The position numbers and the translations under genes were made by a program. The notes under the pieces are model-generated. The model did not search any database, was not told where the DNA came from, and worked only from the letters and a program-made list of their open reading frames with translations. From contig BDTY01000064.1 in assembly GCA_002897955.1 (NCBI GenBank), forward strand, positions 1 to 47,530: a stretch of DNA of 47,530 nucleotides, given 5' to 3'. Positions 34,482-42,288 of this stretch are shown here, in pieces (the first letter of the stretch is position 1; the number at the start of each line of letters is the position of its first letter). The stretch comes from an archaeon BMS3Bbin15. Lineage in GTDB: Archaea; Hydrothermarchaeota; Hydrothermarchaeia; Hydrothermarchaeales; BMS3B.

Positions 34482-35125
34482 GGTTTTCCCCCTTCGTATT
34501 CTTCAGTATAGAATTTTCTCAGTTCTGCCACATCATCTTCGCTAATAACATTGATTTTCCCGAGAATACTGCCAAAAATAGTTGCTTCGGCTGCTCTTTC
34601 AACCACAACACACACTTTGAAGGCTTCTTTCAGACTTCTGCCTACACATACAGTACCATGATTGGCAAGGAAAACAGCTTTTTTATTTCCAAGAGTTTTG
34701 ACAGCTTTTTCTGCAAGTTCCCATGTACCGGCCTTTGTATAGGCTGTGCAGTCAACACTTCCGCCCACCACCTGTGCGAGCTCTTCAAGGACAGGAGGTA
34801 AAGATTTACCGGCTATGGCAAAGGCACAGGCAAAGGTTGAATGAGTATGCACTACAGCTTTGACCTCTTTTTTATTTCTGTAGATTTCAGCGTGAAGTTT
34901 TAGCTCGGTGGATGGCTTTCTTCTGCCTTCAAAGCTGAGGTCTGAATTTACTTCAACTATATCCTCAGGCTGAAGGGTATCATAGTCAATCCCGCTGGGA
35001 GTTATAAAAAACTTATCTTCATCAATTCTTCCACTGACATTTCCCCAGGTAGAAGTAGTCAAACCCAGAACTGAAAGTTTTCTGGCTGTCTTAATTATTT
35101 CCTTTCTGAGTTCTGGATTCTGCAT
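34478..35125 (-). CDS. Class II aldolase/adducin family, fuculose-phosphate aldolase-like
   Basis: A 215-residue zinc aldolase. It has LGLTTSTWGNVSGRIDEDKF and FITPSGIDYD near the N-terminus, AVVHTHSTFACAFA with the HxH zinc ligands, and a third histidine in VFLANHGTVCVGRS. Family members cleave fuculose-1-phosphate to dihydroxyacetone phosphate and lactaldehyde. In archaea this has been linked to lactate formation for coenzyme F420, which is one possible role here. It is first in the aldolase-ppcA-cupin operon. Confidence 0.88.
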   Translation of the reverse strand: MQNPELRKEIIKTARKLSVLGLTTSTWGNVSGRIDEDKFFITPSGIDYDTLQPEDIVEVNSDLSFEGRRKPSTELKLHAEIYRNKKEVKAVVHTHSTFACAFAIAGKSLPPVLEELAQVVGGSVDCTAYTKAGTWELAEKAVKTLGNKKAVFLANHGTVCVGRSLKEAFKVCVVVERAAEATIFGSILGKINVISEDDVAELRKFYTEEYEGGKP

Positions 35126-35241
35126 AGCTTATATAAAAATTACAACAATTAAAAATATTTCAGACATTTGCCTGTGATTATAACCAAATCGAGAAGTGTT
35201 TCAGATTTCAGGATAGCCCATAATATTCTGATTGCCGTAAT

Positions 35242-35251
35242 CTTTATATAT
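35242..35251 (+). promoter_or_regulatory. TATA box of the proteasome beta gene
   Basis: The CTTTATATAT tract lies about 60 bases before the ATG at 35307. It predicts a leader of about 35 bases that carries the GGAGGT ribosome site at 35295-35300. Confidence 0.5.
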
Positions 35252-35306
35252 GATAAATCTGATAGAGAGAGGTAACTAATTTTACTACTTTTTTGGAGGT
35301 TGTTTA

Positions 35307-35945
35307 ATGGAAGCTGTTGAAAAAGTTAAAGAATATCTGAAAGGAACCACAACTATAGGCCTGGCTGCCAGTGAAGGTGTGGTCCTCGTTAGTGATAAGA
35401 GAGCAACCATGGGTACGTTAATTGCTCATAAAGTTGTAAACAAAAGTTTTATAATAGATAAACATGTTGCTGCTACTGTAGCCGGGAGTGTTGGAGACGC
35501 CCAGGCTTTGATAAGATGGATGCGCTCAGAAGCAAGGCTGTATAGAATGCGGAAGGGTGAAGAAATCAGTATTGGAGCTCTCTCAAATCTTATGGGAAAT
35601 GTACTTTTCTCCCAGCGTTATTATCCGTATATTGTCCAGCTGGTTATTGGCGGCGTTGATAAGACAGGTTCAAAGGTATTTTCTCTTGACCCTCTGGGTA
35701 GCAGTATTGAAGATAAAGTTGTTTCAACAGGTTCAGGCTCGCCTTATGCCTATGGTGTCCTTGAGGATGCCTACAGAGAGGATATGGATGTAGAGGAGAC
35801 AGTTAGAATAGGGGTAAGAGCAATGAAGGCAGCCCTTCAGAGAGATGCTATGACAGGTAATGGGATTGATGTAATTAGAATAACCAAGGAAGGGGCTGTT
35901 AAACTTTCCAAAGAGGAAACTGACAAAATTATAGATTCTCTTTAA
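35307..35945 (+). CDS. psmB: 20S proteasome beta subunit
   Basis: The catalytic subunit of the proteasome. A 13-residue propeptide ends at Gly13, and the nucleophile Thr14 starts TTTIGLAASEGVVLVSDKRA, with the conserved Asp and Lys of the active site. VAGSVGDAQALIRWMRSEA and STGSGSPYAYGVLEDAY are typical. The 212-residue precursor has the usual size. The alpha subunit is not in the window. It is followed 40 bases later by aCPSF1, giving a protein- and RNA-turnover pair. Confidence 0.97.
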   Translation: MEAVEKVKEYLKGTTTIGLAASEGVVLVSDKRATMGTLIAHKVVNKSFIIDKHVAATVAGSVGDAQALIRWMRSEARLYRMRKGEEISIGALSNLMGNVLFSQRYYPYIVQLVIGGVDKTGSKVFSLDPLGSSIEDKVVSTGSGSPYAYGVLEDAYREDMDVEETVRIGVRAMKAALQRDAMTGNGIDVIRITKEGAVKLSKEETDKIIDSL

Positions 35946-35985
35946 CTTTTCTTTTATACTTTTAACCTATTATGGGGTAACATTA

Positions 35986-37899
35986 ATGGTCATGAGAGAT
36001 ATTCTAGAGGAAATAAGGCATGCAGTTCGTGAGCACATACCCGAAGCTGCACTTGTCACCCGGGTTGACTTTGAGGGCAGTGAGGTTGTGCTGTATTCGA
36101 AAAATCCCAGCGCCCTTACAGTAAATAGCGATGCAGTAAAGGAGCTGGCGAGGGTAATAAGAAAACGTGTTATTGTCAGACCTGACCCGAGTGCTCTACT
36201 TCAGGGAGAGGATGCAAAAAAAAGAATCCTTGAAATAGTTCCGTCAGATGCAGGAATAGTTGATATTAAATTTGACATTGTTTTTGGCGAGGTTATTATT
36301 GAAGCAGAGAAGCCAGGTCTTGTAATAGGTAAGTCTGGCTCGACTCTGAATCAGATAAGAGCAGCTATTGGCTGGGTACCAAAGGTAATAAGAGCTCCAC
36401 CTATACCCTCAAAGATAATAAAAAGTGTTAGACAGCAGCTTCTTGCAAGCAGTGAAAAGAGAAAGGAAATCCTAGTAAAAATAGGCAGGAAGCTTCACAG
36501 AAGTACAAGGGACAGAGAGACAAGCTGGATAAGAGTATCAGCTATGGGGGGATTCAGAGAGGTGGGAAGGACAAGTATGTTAATTCAAACTCCTGAGAGC
36601 AGAGTGCTTGTTGACTGCGGTGTTAATGTTGCTGCAGGGGACAGCGAGAATGCTTATCCTTATCTTAATATACCTGAATTCAATATAGAGCAGCTTGATG
36701 CTGTTGTAATAACTCATGCTCACCTGGATCACTGCGGTTTTGTGCCTTATCTCTACTATATGGGCTATGAAGGACCGATTTACTGTACACCTCCAACGAG
36801 AGACCTTATGTTTCTTCTGCACTGGGATTTTCTTGATGTTGTTGAGAGGGAGGGTAGAGAGCTGCCTTATCCGAGGAAATATGTAAAGGAAATTCTCAAA
36901 TATGCCATTCCTGTTGAATATGGTGAGGTTACAGATATAGCCCCTGACATAAGGCTTACGTTGCACAACGCAGGGCATATTCTAGGTTCTTCTATTGCTC
37001 ACTTCCATATAGGTGAGGGACTTTACAACCTCGCGTATACAGGAGATATAAAATTTGAGCGTTCAAGGCTTCTTCAGCCTGCAAATGTTAGATTTCCAAG
37101 GCTTGAAACTCTAATTATGGAGAGTACCTATGGAGGAAGAAGAGATGTTCAACCTTCAAGAAAGAAAGCAGAAGAATTTATGGTAAAGGTTATAAAGGAG
37201 ACCATACAGAGGGGCGGCAAGGCTCTCATACCTGTTTTCAGTGTGGGCAGAGCGCAGGAACTGATGCTTGTTCTTGAGGATTATGCCAACGAGGGAATTC
37301 TTGAGGATATTCCTGTTTACCTTGACGGGATGATATGGGAAGCAACAAGTATTCATACCACATATCCCGAATATCTGAATATCGGGCTGAGGAATGAGAT
37401 ATTTCATAAAGGGCATAATCCCTTCATAAGTGAAATCTTTAATAGAGTTACCGGTACTGCAAATCGTAAGGAGATTATTGAAGGTGACCCGAGTATTATT
37501 CTCGCAACTTCAGGCATGCTGGCAGGTGGGCCTAGTGTTGAGTACCTCAGGAAGCTGGGTGACGACAGTAAAAACTCAATAATCTTTGTGGGATATCAGG
37601 CTGAAGGCAGCCTTGGCAGGAGGATTCAGAAGGGCTGGAAGGAAGTGCCTATGAAAGAAAACGGCAAGACAAGGGTTGTGAAGGTGAATATGCAGGTGCA
37701 CACTGTCGAGGGCTTTTCAGGGCACAGTGATAGAAATCAGCTTCTCAATTATATCAAAAGGCTGAATCCAAAGCCTGAAAGGATAGTTACATGTCACGGT
37801 GAGGAGAGTAAATGCATAGAGCTTGCTTCTGCTTTACATAAGATTAGCAGGTCAGAGACAAGGGCTGCTATGAATCTTGAAGCTTTCAGGGTGAAGTGA
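35986..37899 (+). CDS. aCPSF1 (KH-domain CPSF-like ribonuclease)
   Basis: A beta-CASP metallo-beta-lactamase nuclease that cleaves RNA 3' ends and drives transcription termination in archaea (also called FttA). The N-terminal 160 residues hold two KH-like domains, with VIGKSGSTLNQIRAAIG near residue 108. The lactamase motif THAHLDHCGF lies near residue 243. Later motifs are HNAGHILGSS, LIMESTYGGR, VFSVGRAQELML and SGHSDRNQL, plus VTCHGEESKC near the end. It has 637 residues, the normal length. Confidence 0.96.
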   Translation: MVMRDILEEIRHAVREHIPEAALVTRVDFEGSEVVLYSKNPSALTVNSDAVKELARVIRKRVIVRPDPSALLQGEDAKKRILEIVPSDAGIVDIKFDIVFGEVIIEAEKPGLVIGKSGSTLNQIRAAIGWVPKVIRAPPIPSKIIKSVRQQLLASSEKRKEILVKIGRKLHRSTRDRETSWIRVSAMGGFREVGRTSMLIQTPESRVLVDCGVNVAAGDSENAYPYLNIPEFNIEQLDAVVITHAHLDHCGFVPYLYYMGYEGPIYCTPPTRDLMFLLHWDFLDVVEREGRELPYPRKYVKEILKYAIPVEYGEVTDIAPDIRLTLHNAGHILGSSIAHFHIGEGLYNLAYTGDIKFERSRLLQPANVRFPRLETLIMESTYGGRRDVQPSRKKAEEFMVKVIKETIQRGGKALIPVFSVGRAQELMLVLEDYANEGILEDIPVYLDGMIWEATSIHTTYPEYLNIGLRNEIFHKGHNPFISEIFNRVTGTANRKEIIEGDPSIILATSGMLAGGPSVEYLRKLGDDSKNSIIFVGYQAEGSLGRRIQKGWKEVPMKENGKTRVVKVNMQVHTVEGFSGHSDRNQLLNYIKRLNPKPERIVTCHGEESKCIELASALHKISRSETRAAMNLEAFRVK

Positions 37900-37952
37900 A
37901 GTTATCTTGATATCCTATATGATTTTACAGAAACTAGAGGAGGGAGAAGGTT

Positions 37953-38786
37953 ATGACTGAGAAGGTGCTGGTGAAGAAAGTTGAGGATTACACTCAGGCT
38001 GGAAAGTTTGTCAGGGAGGCTTTTGAAACCTTTGGATTTGAGGAAGAAGATGAGGTAATAATTAAGCCCAATTTCTTAAAATATAATGACCCGTTGATGG
38101 GGTGCATAACCCATCCTTCAGTGGTGAGTTCAGCAGTGGAGGCTGCCCGGGATTCTGGTCTTAAACCTTTAATTGCGGAAGGAGGTTTTGGAAAGGATTC
38201 GGCAGATAAATGTTTTTCATCCTTTAATCTGGGAGATGGAGTTGATTCTGTAAATCTCAACAGGGAGGAGTTTGTAAAAATTGATGTGGGGGGAAAGGCT
38301 TTAAAAGAAGTCAAGGTGGCAAAATCAGCTTTGAAAGCCTTGAATAAACCTTTTGTCAGTCTGCCAAAGTTCAAGGTCCATCATCTTACCGGGGTGACAC
38401 TTGGGATAAAAAACAATATGGGATTTTTAAAGAAACCGGCAGTTTATATGCATCTTAATATCCATCAAAAGCTTGTGGATTTACTCGGGGTATTCAATCC
38501 TTCTCTTGTCATAATAGACGGCGTGGTGGGCGGTGACCTTTCGGAGTCCAGGACAAAACCTATACCCCATGGTGTAATGGTTGCCAGCAATAATGTAGTT
38601 GCTGCCGATGCAGTTGCAGCAGAGCTCATGGGCTTTATGCCTGAAAAAATAGAACACATAAGGCTTGCGGCAGAGGTGTTCGGGGTGGACCTGAGTAAAA
38701 TAGAGACAAATGTAGACCTAAAAAGATTAAAAAGGAATTATTCACTCTCTCTTTTTAGCAGGGTCCTGGGCAAAATTGGAATATGA
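37953..38786 (+). CDS. DUF362 protein
   Basis: A 277-residue DUF362 domain: VIIKPNFLKYNDPLMGCITH, LIAEGGFGKDSADKCF, SLPKFKVHHLTGVTLGIKNN, and a C-terminal NVVAADAVAAELMGF. Many relatives carry a C-terminal ferredoxin domain; here that is absent and the protein ends in a basic tail. The family function is poorly known. AGGAGGGAG lies just before the ATG. It is the last core-type gene before the accessory island. Confidence 0.88.
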   Translation: MTEKVLVKKVEDYTQAGKFVREAFETFGFEEEDEVIIKPNFLKYNDPLMGCITHPSVVSSAVEAARDSGLKPLIAEGGFGKDSADKCFSSFNLGDGVDSVNLNREEFVKIDVGGKALKEVKVAKSALKALNKPFVSLPKFKVHHLTGVTLGIKNNMGFLKKPAVYMHLNIHQKLVDLLGVFNPSLVIIDGVVGGDLSESRTKPIPHGVMVASNNVVAADAVAAELMGFMPEKIEHIRLAAEVFGVDLSKIETNVDLKRLKRNYSLSLFSRVLGKIGI

Positions 38787-38875
38787 TGGGAAGTCAATTT
38801 TTACTTTCGAAACTTTTAGGGTCTCTGGATATATATTAGAAACCATTATATTTTTGAATTATCTATCCTGTTTTC

Positions 38876-39067
38876 TTACATCTCCCAGTATTTTACTAGA
38901 AACCTCACAAATTCTTTTCTCTCCCTCAGATAGTCAGCCGGACTTAAAAACATGCCAATAACGAGGGAATAATAGGCATAGATTGCAACCTTATTGATGA
39001 GGGCTTCCTTTCTGCTGTGCAAGAAGTATTGCCGCAGGTACAAGGGAGCCATTGCCACAAGTTTCAC
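38876..39067 (-). CDS. Short hypothetical frame, possibly a truncated gene tail
   Basis: A 63-codon frame starts at GTG: KLVAMAPLYLRQYFLHSRKE, then ALINKVAIYAYYSLVIGMFL, then SPADYLRERKEFVRFLVKYW. The composition is protein-like, with one hydrophobic helix between basic and aromatic segments. It resembles the end of a membrane-associated enzyme such as a family 2 glycosyltransferase, but this is a weak resemblance. No ribosome site is visible, and the frame opens upstream only to a nearby stop. It lies exactly at the left edge of the island, so a gene cut by the island's arrival is plausible. The remainder of 38787-39096 shows nothing else. Confidence 0.35.
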   Translation of the reverse strand: MKLVAMAPLYLRQYFLHSRKEALINKVAIYAYYSLVIGMFLSPADYLRERKEFVRFLVKYWEM

Positions 39068-39096
39068 TACCTCGATATAATCTACATTAGTCTATC

Positions 39097-40389
39097 TCAT
39101 AAGTTTTCAGAATCGCTAAGAATTCCCATTTCATATCCCAAGGAATAGACCTGCTTTCTATCCCTCTTACCACGAACAATTAATTCTGGTCGTTTGGATA
39201 AATCTGATAATATTTTCTGTAAGGTGGACCTGGTTACGCCACAAGCCCTTTGTAACTTTTTATCACTGGGAGAAGCTGATTTGATAGTCGAAAAAGCTCT
39301 AATGACTTTCTGTTCGGAGGTATCTAATCCATTGAATGTATTTCTGGAAATTTTAATACAGATGGGTTCGATATCAGAAAGAGAGTATGTTCTAATTGGA
39401 TAATCTTCAAGAAATATCTCTTCAAATACATTATTAAGAAAGTTAAATGCCCACCTGATGTCCCCACCGCATTTCGAGAACATATACTCTAAAACGTCGT
39501 CTCCCAAAGGAGGGGCATAATTCTCTTTAATCGCCGAGTATTTCAGGCGGCGGTCGACAGCAAATTGAAATTCATCAAGAGACAGAGGAGATAGTTCTAT
39601 GCTTTCTCCAAAAACTGAACGCAACCTACCGCTACTTGTAAGACGGCTTTTCAGTTGAAGGTCGCCAATAAAGATGAGAATAAACTCCGAAAAGATAAGG
39701 CCTCTCAGCATTTCTATGAGTGTGGTAATTTTTCCCTGGTCATTGACTTTTTCTTTTTCAAGGTTGTTTAAGGTAATCAATATTCTCGCCTTTAGGTCCT
39801 CTCTTACGATGTTGCCGATTTTTATCAGTCTGTTAATTATGAAATCTTGTGTCAGGAGGTTCATAGGCTGGACGGACGTGCTGGATGTAGACTCTCGTTG
39901 TCCATGAATAATGGGTATATTTGAACCATAAGAGTTACCTTTAGCGTCACCTTTCGTGACGATGTTTTCTATTTCAAAAAGAGTTTTTTTGTTCTTTTCT
40001 TTTAAGTATTCACGGTAAGGCTTAATGCTGTCCAATGTCACTCTGAGAATATCAATCAGGAACTCCCTTGGACTTTCTGTTTCTACTACCGAGATGGTGT
40101 CTGTTATGATGAAGTTGAAAACATCTCTGTTTTCTTCTACTTTTATCTCGCTAAAACATCGATTTTTAAAGGTTGATTTACCTACACCGAAACTTCCCTC
40201 AATACAAAAAGCATGGGTGCCAGATACGAATTTCTTGAAAAAATTCCTTATCTCCTTTTCCCTACCGACAAAAAGCGAATCAAATTCCTTCTTCTTTTCC
40301 AGGGGGTGATGTAAATAGGGATTTCTTGAATACCCCCACTTTTCCATGTCTTCAAATCCCTTCTTAACATAGTCTTTTCCAGAAGTCAT
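39097..40389 (-). CDS. P-loop ATPase with C-terminal helix-turn-helix
   Basis: A 430-residue protein. After an N-terminal FDSLFVGREKEIRNFFKK box, Walker A is GSFGVGKST (residues 65-73). The strand where Walker B is expected reads RILITLNNLEKEK (202-214), so the usual Asp is Asn or Thr; ATP hydrolysis may be weak. LILIFIGDLQLKSRL and SPLSLDEFQFAVDRRL fit the sensor 1 and lid regions of Orc/Cdc6- or STAND-like ATPases. The final 75 residues hold an HTH (LQRACGVTRSTLQKILSDLS). AGGAGATG precedes the ATG. It is divergent from the HD-domain gene and is the left arm of the accessory island. It is probably a sensor or regulator; the target is unknown. Confidence 0.7.
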   Translation of the reverse strand: MTSGKDYVKKGFEDMEKWGYSRNPYLHHPLEKKKEFDSLFVGREKEIRNFFKKFVSGTHAFCIEGSFGVGKSTFKNRCFSEIKVEENRDVFNFIITDTISVVETESPREFLIDILRVTLDSIKPYREYLKEKNKKTLFEIENIVTKGDAKGNSYGSNIPIIHGQRESTSSTSVQPMNLLTQDFIINRLIKIGNIVREDLKARILITLNNLEKEKVNDQGKITTLIEMLRGLIFSEFILIFIGDLQLKSRLTSSGRLRSVFGESIELSPLSLDEFQFAVDRRLKYSAIKENYAPPLGDDVLEYMFSKCGGDIRWAFNFLNNVFEEIFLEDYPIRTYSLSDIEPICIKISRNTFNGLDTSEQKVIRAFSTIKSASPSDKKLQRACGVTRSTLQKILSDLSKRPELIVRGKRDRKQVYSLGYEMGILSDSENL

Positions 40390-40435
40390 CAGACCATCTC
40401 CTGTTGCTTTTTAATGGGGGAACATTTTCTCACAC

Positions 40436-40660
40436 TTCAACGTTTCGTCCAACATTTTAAAAGTTTCAACGTAGTAGTTACCTATGGTGCACCTATCTTT
40501 TCAGTCTGTCCCGCCTGTTATTTAACTTTTTTGGTGGGGCTTTGAAAATATTTAAAATCGTGTTGAACACCTCTCAACTTTTCAACATATAAATCAAATT
40601 ATTCGAAATCACATATAAACTATACTTCAATTTAACGATAATTGTCCAATAATTGTTGGA
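40436..40660. promoter_or_regulatory. Divergent control region with iterated TTCAAC-like hexamers
   Basis: The 327-bp gap between the ATPase and HD genes contains repeated hexamers of the form TYCAAY or its complement: TTCAAC 40436-40441, TCCAAC 40448-40453, TTCAAC 40465-40470, GTTGAA 40562-40567, CTCAAC 40573-40578, TTCAAC 40581-40586, TTCAAT 40626-40631, TCCAAT 40645-40650 and GTTGGA 40655-40660. Two dyads stand out: TGTTGAA-N13-TTCAACA (40561-40587) and TCCAA-N6-TTGGA (40645-40660). An operator array bound by one of the island HTH proteins is likely. No gene is seen in the gap. Confidence 0.5.
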
Positions 40661-40685
40661 AATAATCATCTTTTTAAACACAAAG

Positions 40686-40693
40686 TATATAAA
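40686..40693 (+). promoter_or_regulatory. TATA box of the HD-domain gene, leaderless start
   Basis: TATATAAA lies about 27 bases before the ATG at 40717 and no ribosome site is present. The mRNA probably starts at or next to the ATG. The downstream gene is then translated by coupling. Confidence 0.55.
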
Positions 40694-40716
40694 CCTTTAG
40701 TTCTAATATATTTTAC

Positions 40717-42288
40717 ATGTATCGAGTTCGAGACCCTCTCCATGGCGATGTATCCTTAACGCAGGAAGAATATAGACTCATCAATACGTATGAAATGCAA
40801 AGGCTTTCAAGAGTCAAGCAGTTGGGGCTCTCTTACCTGGTTTACCCTGGGGCAACTCACACCCGTTTTGAGCATAGCATAGGAGTACGTTGGCTTGTCG
40901 AGAATATCATCGTTAAATCAAAACTTCCCATATCGCCAGACAAAAGAAGGATTTTATATCTAGCATCTCTTCTTCATGACGTATCGCACTCCTGCTTTTC
41001 TCATAGGGTTGAAGAGAGTATTCGTGTGATACCTCCCCATGATAAGATTAGGGATGTTATACTTACAGGAAACATTAAGGAAAAGCTCGTTGACCACAAG
41101 ATACTAAGGTCCTCTGAAATAGAAAATACAAAGTTCATTAGTGATGTGTTAAACCGTGAGACTATTGAAGAAATACGTAATGTCTATGATGGCACATACC
41201 AGGAACTTAAGGATATCTTGGATAACAACATCGATGCTGACAATTTGGATTATATCTTGAGAGATGGATTTCATCTCGGTCTTAATGCAGTGGACTATGA
41301 TGATAGAATATACTCTGCTTTTAGGTTAGGGATGGACCAAACTGGTAGAATGCGAACTGTTTTTGCAAATGAAAGGACAATATTAGAGTCTATTGGAATT
41401 ATATTAAATGCTAGGTGGTATCTTTATAGAGTTGCCTATCTTCATCATACCATCATGATTGCCGATGTTATGCTCTCTAAAGCAATTAAACAATGGCTCA
41501 ACGAAGAAAATGGCGATATTCTATTCCTGGTTGGCGATGAGGAACTTCTTTCGATGCTGAAAGGAGATAATGAAGTTTCCAGAGATTGCGTCAACCGCTT
41601 GTTTTCCAGGAGGCTATACAAGAGAACATATATGTTGGATCATTCCTCTCCTTTACGAGCAAAGCAAAAGGCCAAGGATATACGTGATAATCCTGTAGAA
41701 AAGGGAGAATTTGAGAACTACGTTGATGAGGATATTTCGATAATATTTCCCAGAAAGGACCCGTGGAAAGAATTTGGCAATATATTGGTGGATGAGGATA
41801 ACCCAAGACCTATAAAATCAGAGTTCTACAGCGAAATCAGTCTATTAAAGGAAAAATATGACAACCTCTGGAGATTCCTTATCGCTACTCCAAAAGAAGA
41901 TTATAACACAAGAAAATCTATTTTTGATAAATGTGTTAAATATTTTGGCAATTCCGGTATTTACCATCCTAAAAAAGTACTTATCAAAGAAAAAAATTCG
42001 GAGTTATTTGAAAACCTTAAAACAGTTTTGAAGAAAATATCAAAAGAAAGGGAAGCATCCATCAGGGTTCTAAGAGAACTGTGTGGTGAAAGGGAGGTTA
42101 TATCAGGAGATATCGAAACAAAGACAGGACTTTCAAGGTCCACTGTTTCCCAGTATCTCGGCTATCTCAGAGACATTTTGGGAGAACATGAGGTTCCGAT
42201 TATTTCAGTAAGGCTGGATAAAAAGAGAAAATTCTGGTGGATAAAAGACCCTCGTTTTAGAGAGTATATCATGGAGAGTACTGCATGA
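40717..42288 (+). CDS. SAMHD1-like HD phosphohydrolase with C-terminal HTH
   Basis: A 523-residue protein that begins with the dNTPase-type signature MYRVRDPLHGDVSLTQEE. The HD metal site is complete: His53 in HTRFEHSIG, His87-Asp88 in LLHDVSHSCFSH, and Asp175 in NIDADNLDYILRD. SAMHD1 and related proteins hydrolyse dNTPs to nucleoside and triphosphate, and some act in phage defence. Residues about 440-523 carry an HTH (IETKTGLSRSTVSQYLGYL) and a winged tail, unusual for this family and suggesting DNA binding or autoregulation. CGT/CGA arginine codons are commoner than in core genes. It ends in an ATGA overlap with the next gene. The substrate is unproven. Confidence 0.82.
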   Translation: MYRVRDPLHGDVSLTQEEYRLINTYEMQRLSRVKQLGLSYLVYPGATHTRFEHSIGVRWLVENIIVKSKLPISPDKRRILYLASLLHDVSHSCFSHRVEESIRVIPPHDKIRDVILTGNIKEKLVDHKILRSSEIENTKFISDVLNRETIEEIRNVYDGTYQELKDILDNNIDADNLDYILRDGFHLGLNAVDYDDRIYSAFRLGMDQTGRMRTVFANERTILESIGIILNARWYLYRVAYLHHTIMIADVMLSKAIKQWLNEENGDILFLVGDEELLSMLKGDNEVSRDCVNRLFSRRLYKRTYMLDHSSPLRAKQKAKDIRDNPVEKGEFENYVDEDISIIFPRKDPWKEFGNILVDEDNPRPIKSEFYSEISLLKEKYDNLWRFLIATPKEDYNTRKSIFDKCVKYFGNSGIYHPKKVLIKEKNSELFENLKTVLKKISKEREASIRVLRELCGEREVISGDIETKTGLSRSTVSQYLGYLRDILGEHEVPIISVRLDKKRKFWWIKDPRFREYIMESTA

